Assembly: GCF_002312805.1 (NCBI RefSeq)
Contig: NZ_NMUA01000019.1
Location: forward strand, 1 to 64,000
From: Sphingobium sp. D43FB
GTDB lineage: Bacteria > Pseudomonadota > Alphaproteobacteria > Sphingomonadales > Sphingomonadaceae
Length of the DNA stretch: 64,000 nucleotides
Reading direction: 5' to 3'
Position 1 is the stretch's first letter. Each line of letters starts with the position of its first letter. The position numbers and the translations under genes are program-made. A model generated the notes under the pieces. It had not been told where the DNA came from. It saw only the letters and a program-made list of their open reading frames with translations, and made no database searches. Positions 63,263 through 64,000 of this stretch are shown piece after piece.

Positions 63263-63987
63263 CCCAGCCACGCGAGCACATCCTCCGGGCGATAACACTC
63301 GGTCCGGCCCGGAACGGCGGGTCGGTCAATCATCAGGACCGGCAGGCCCAGCGCCCGCGCGGCGATCAGCTTGGCATCGGCACCACTGCCGCCAGCGTTC
63401 TTGCACACCACCAGATCGATGGCGTGCGCCTGCATCAGCTGGCTGTCGCCCATGACGGTAAATGGCCCGCGATCAACGATCAGGGTGTGATGGGGCAGGC
63501 CCGGCGGCTGCTCCGGCGCGTCCACGAAACGCAGCAGATAGTGGTGGTGTGGCTGCGCGGCGAAGGCTTCGACATGCATCCGCCCCAGCGCCAGCATGAC
63601 GCGGCGGGCCTGTCCTGCCAGCGCGGCGACCGCGCCGTCGATATCAGCAACGCGGGTCCAGCGGTCACCAGCAACCGGTTCCCACGCGCGACGGGTCACG
63701 GCGACATGGGCCACACCCACAAGCCGCGCAGCCTCCACCGCATGACGGCTCATCGTCGCGGCAAAGGGGTGGGTCGCGTCGACCAGATGGGTCACGCGAT
63801 GGTCGCGCAGATAATCGGTCAGCCCAGCCATCCCGCCGAACCCGCCAACCCGCACCGGAACCGGTTGAGCGCGGGGATTTTTCGTCCGTCCGGCATAGCT
63901 GAGTGTCGTCGCAATGCCCTGCGCGGCAAGCAGGCGGGCAAGAACGCTCGCCTCGGTCGTTCCACCCAGCAGGAGGACATGTCGCAT
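63226..63987 (-). CDS. cobK: Precorrin-6A reductase CobK
   Basis: 253 residues from ATG 63987. HVLLLGGTTEASVLARLLA is the NADPH-binding start, VDATHPFAATMSRHAVEAA and CKNAGGSGADAKLIAARALG are the conserved CobK blocks. It reduces precorrin-6A to 6B. It is convergent with cobJ, overlapping it, so it belongs to a second transcription unit that begins beyond the window end. The last 13 bases of the window lie upstream of it. Confidence 0.93.
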   Translation of the reverse strand: MRHVLLLGGTTEASVLARLLAAQGIATTLSYAGRTKNPRAQPVPVRVGGFGGMAGLTDYLRDHRVTHLVDATHPFAATMSRHAVEAARLVGVAHVAVTRRAWEPVAGDRWTRVADIDGAVAALAGQARRVMLALGRMHVEAFAAQPHHHYLLRFVDAPEQPPGLPHHTLIVDRGPFTVMGDSQLMQAHAIDLVVCKNAGGSGADAKLIAARALGLPVLMIDRPAVPGRTECYRPEDVLAWLGHDAEPKAERGV

Positions 63988-64000
63988 GGCTGATACGGCT

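Overview
The window looks like accessory DNA from a high-GC alphaproteobacterium, most likely a sphingomonad (Sphingobium/Novosphingobium/Sphingopyxis type). This is inferred from the gene content: an F-type conjugation operon with a split TraN, a lasso-peptide locus with a dedicated isopeptidase and a FecI/FecR-linked receptor, a DUF6961-like small protein, and alphaproteobacterial aerobic cobalamin genes. No rRNA, tRNA or CRISPR array was seen. Everything is read by eye from sequence and remembered family motifs; no database was searched.

Region 1 (1-1055) is a mobile-element edge. It holds the 3' part of a tyrosine recombinase, a perfect 15-bp inverted repeat just after its stop, and a truncated IS110-family transposase.

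Region 2 (1351-14901) is the least familiar part. A forward operon encodes a DUF3800 protein, a radical SAM enzyme, a DEDDh exonuclease, a P-loop nucleotide/sugar kinase-like protein and an aldo/keto reductase. A reverse, probably broken HEPN-like gene follows. Next is a tightly coupled operon of a phosphoribosyltransferase-like protein, an ORC/CDC6-like AAA ATPase, an unrecognised alpha/beta protein, a SIS-HAD fusion and a PfkB kinase. A reverse NADAR-family gene and a divergent XRE-type regulator close the island. PRTase, kinase, sugar isomerase, phosphatase and NADAR enzymes together with an AAA ATPase suggest a nucleotide- or ADP-ribose-centred conflict (anti-phage-like) system. That function is inference.

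Region 3 (15349-39060) is a conjugation module. On the reverse strand a 22-gene chain runs from a small secreted protein and a DsbC-like protein through traA, L, E, K, B, V, C, three small membrane proteins, traW, traU, a small gene, split traN, trbC, an S26 peptidase, traF, a thioredoxin-like protein, traH and traG. Most junctions overlap by 4 bp. Five degenerate 21-bp tandem repeats lie upstream of the operon. No relaxase or coupling protein is in the window.

Region 4 (39166-49902) is a lasso-peptide locus. XRE-like and GntR regulators precede a 43-residue precursor. Its predicted core is a G1-D8 ring followed by a 13-residue Gln-rich tail. A perfect 12-bp hairpin separates the precursor from the fused B1-B2 protease and the lasso cyclase. 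On the opposite strand lie the ECF sigma factor, the FecR anti-sigma, the STN-containing TonB receptor and an AtxE2-like isopeptidase, so production, uptake, signalling and degradation are all encoded here.

Region 5 (50228-64000) holds a DUF6961-like protein and an AlkB-like dioxygenase, then a cobalamin locus. One B12 riboswitch precedes a TonB receptor (broken by a 1-bp frameshift) and a NiCoT transporter. A second, closely similar riboswitch precedes cobW, cobN, cobG, cobH, cobI and cobJ, with cobK convergent. This is the oxygen-dependent precorrin route plus metal uptake under B12 repression.
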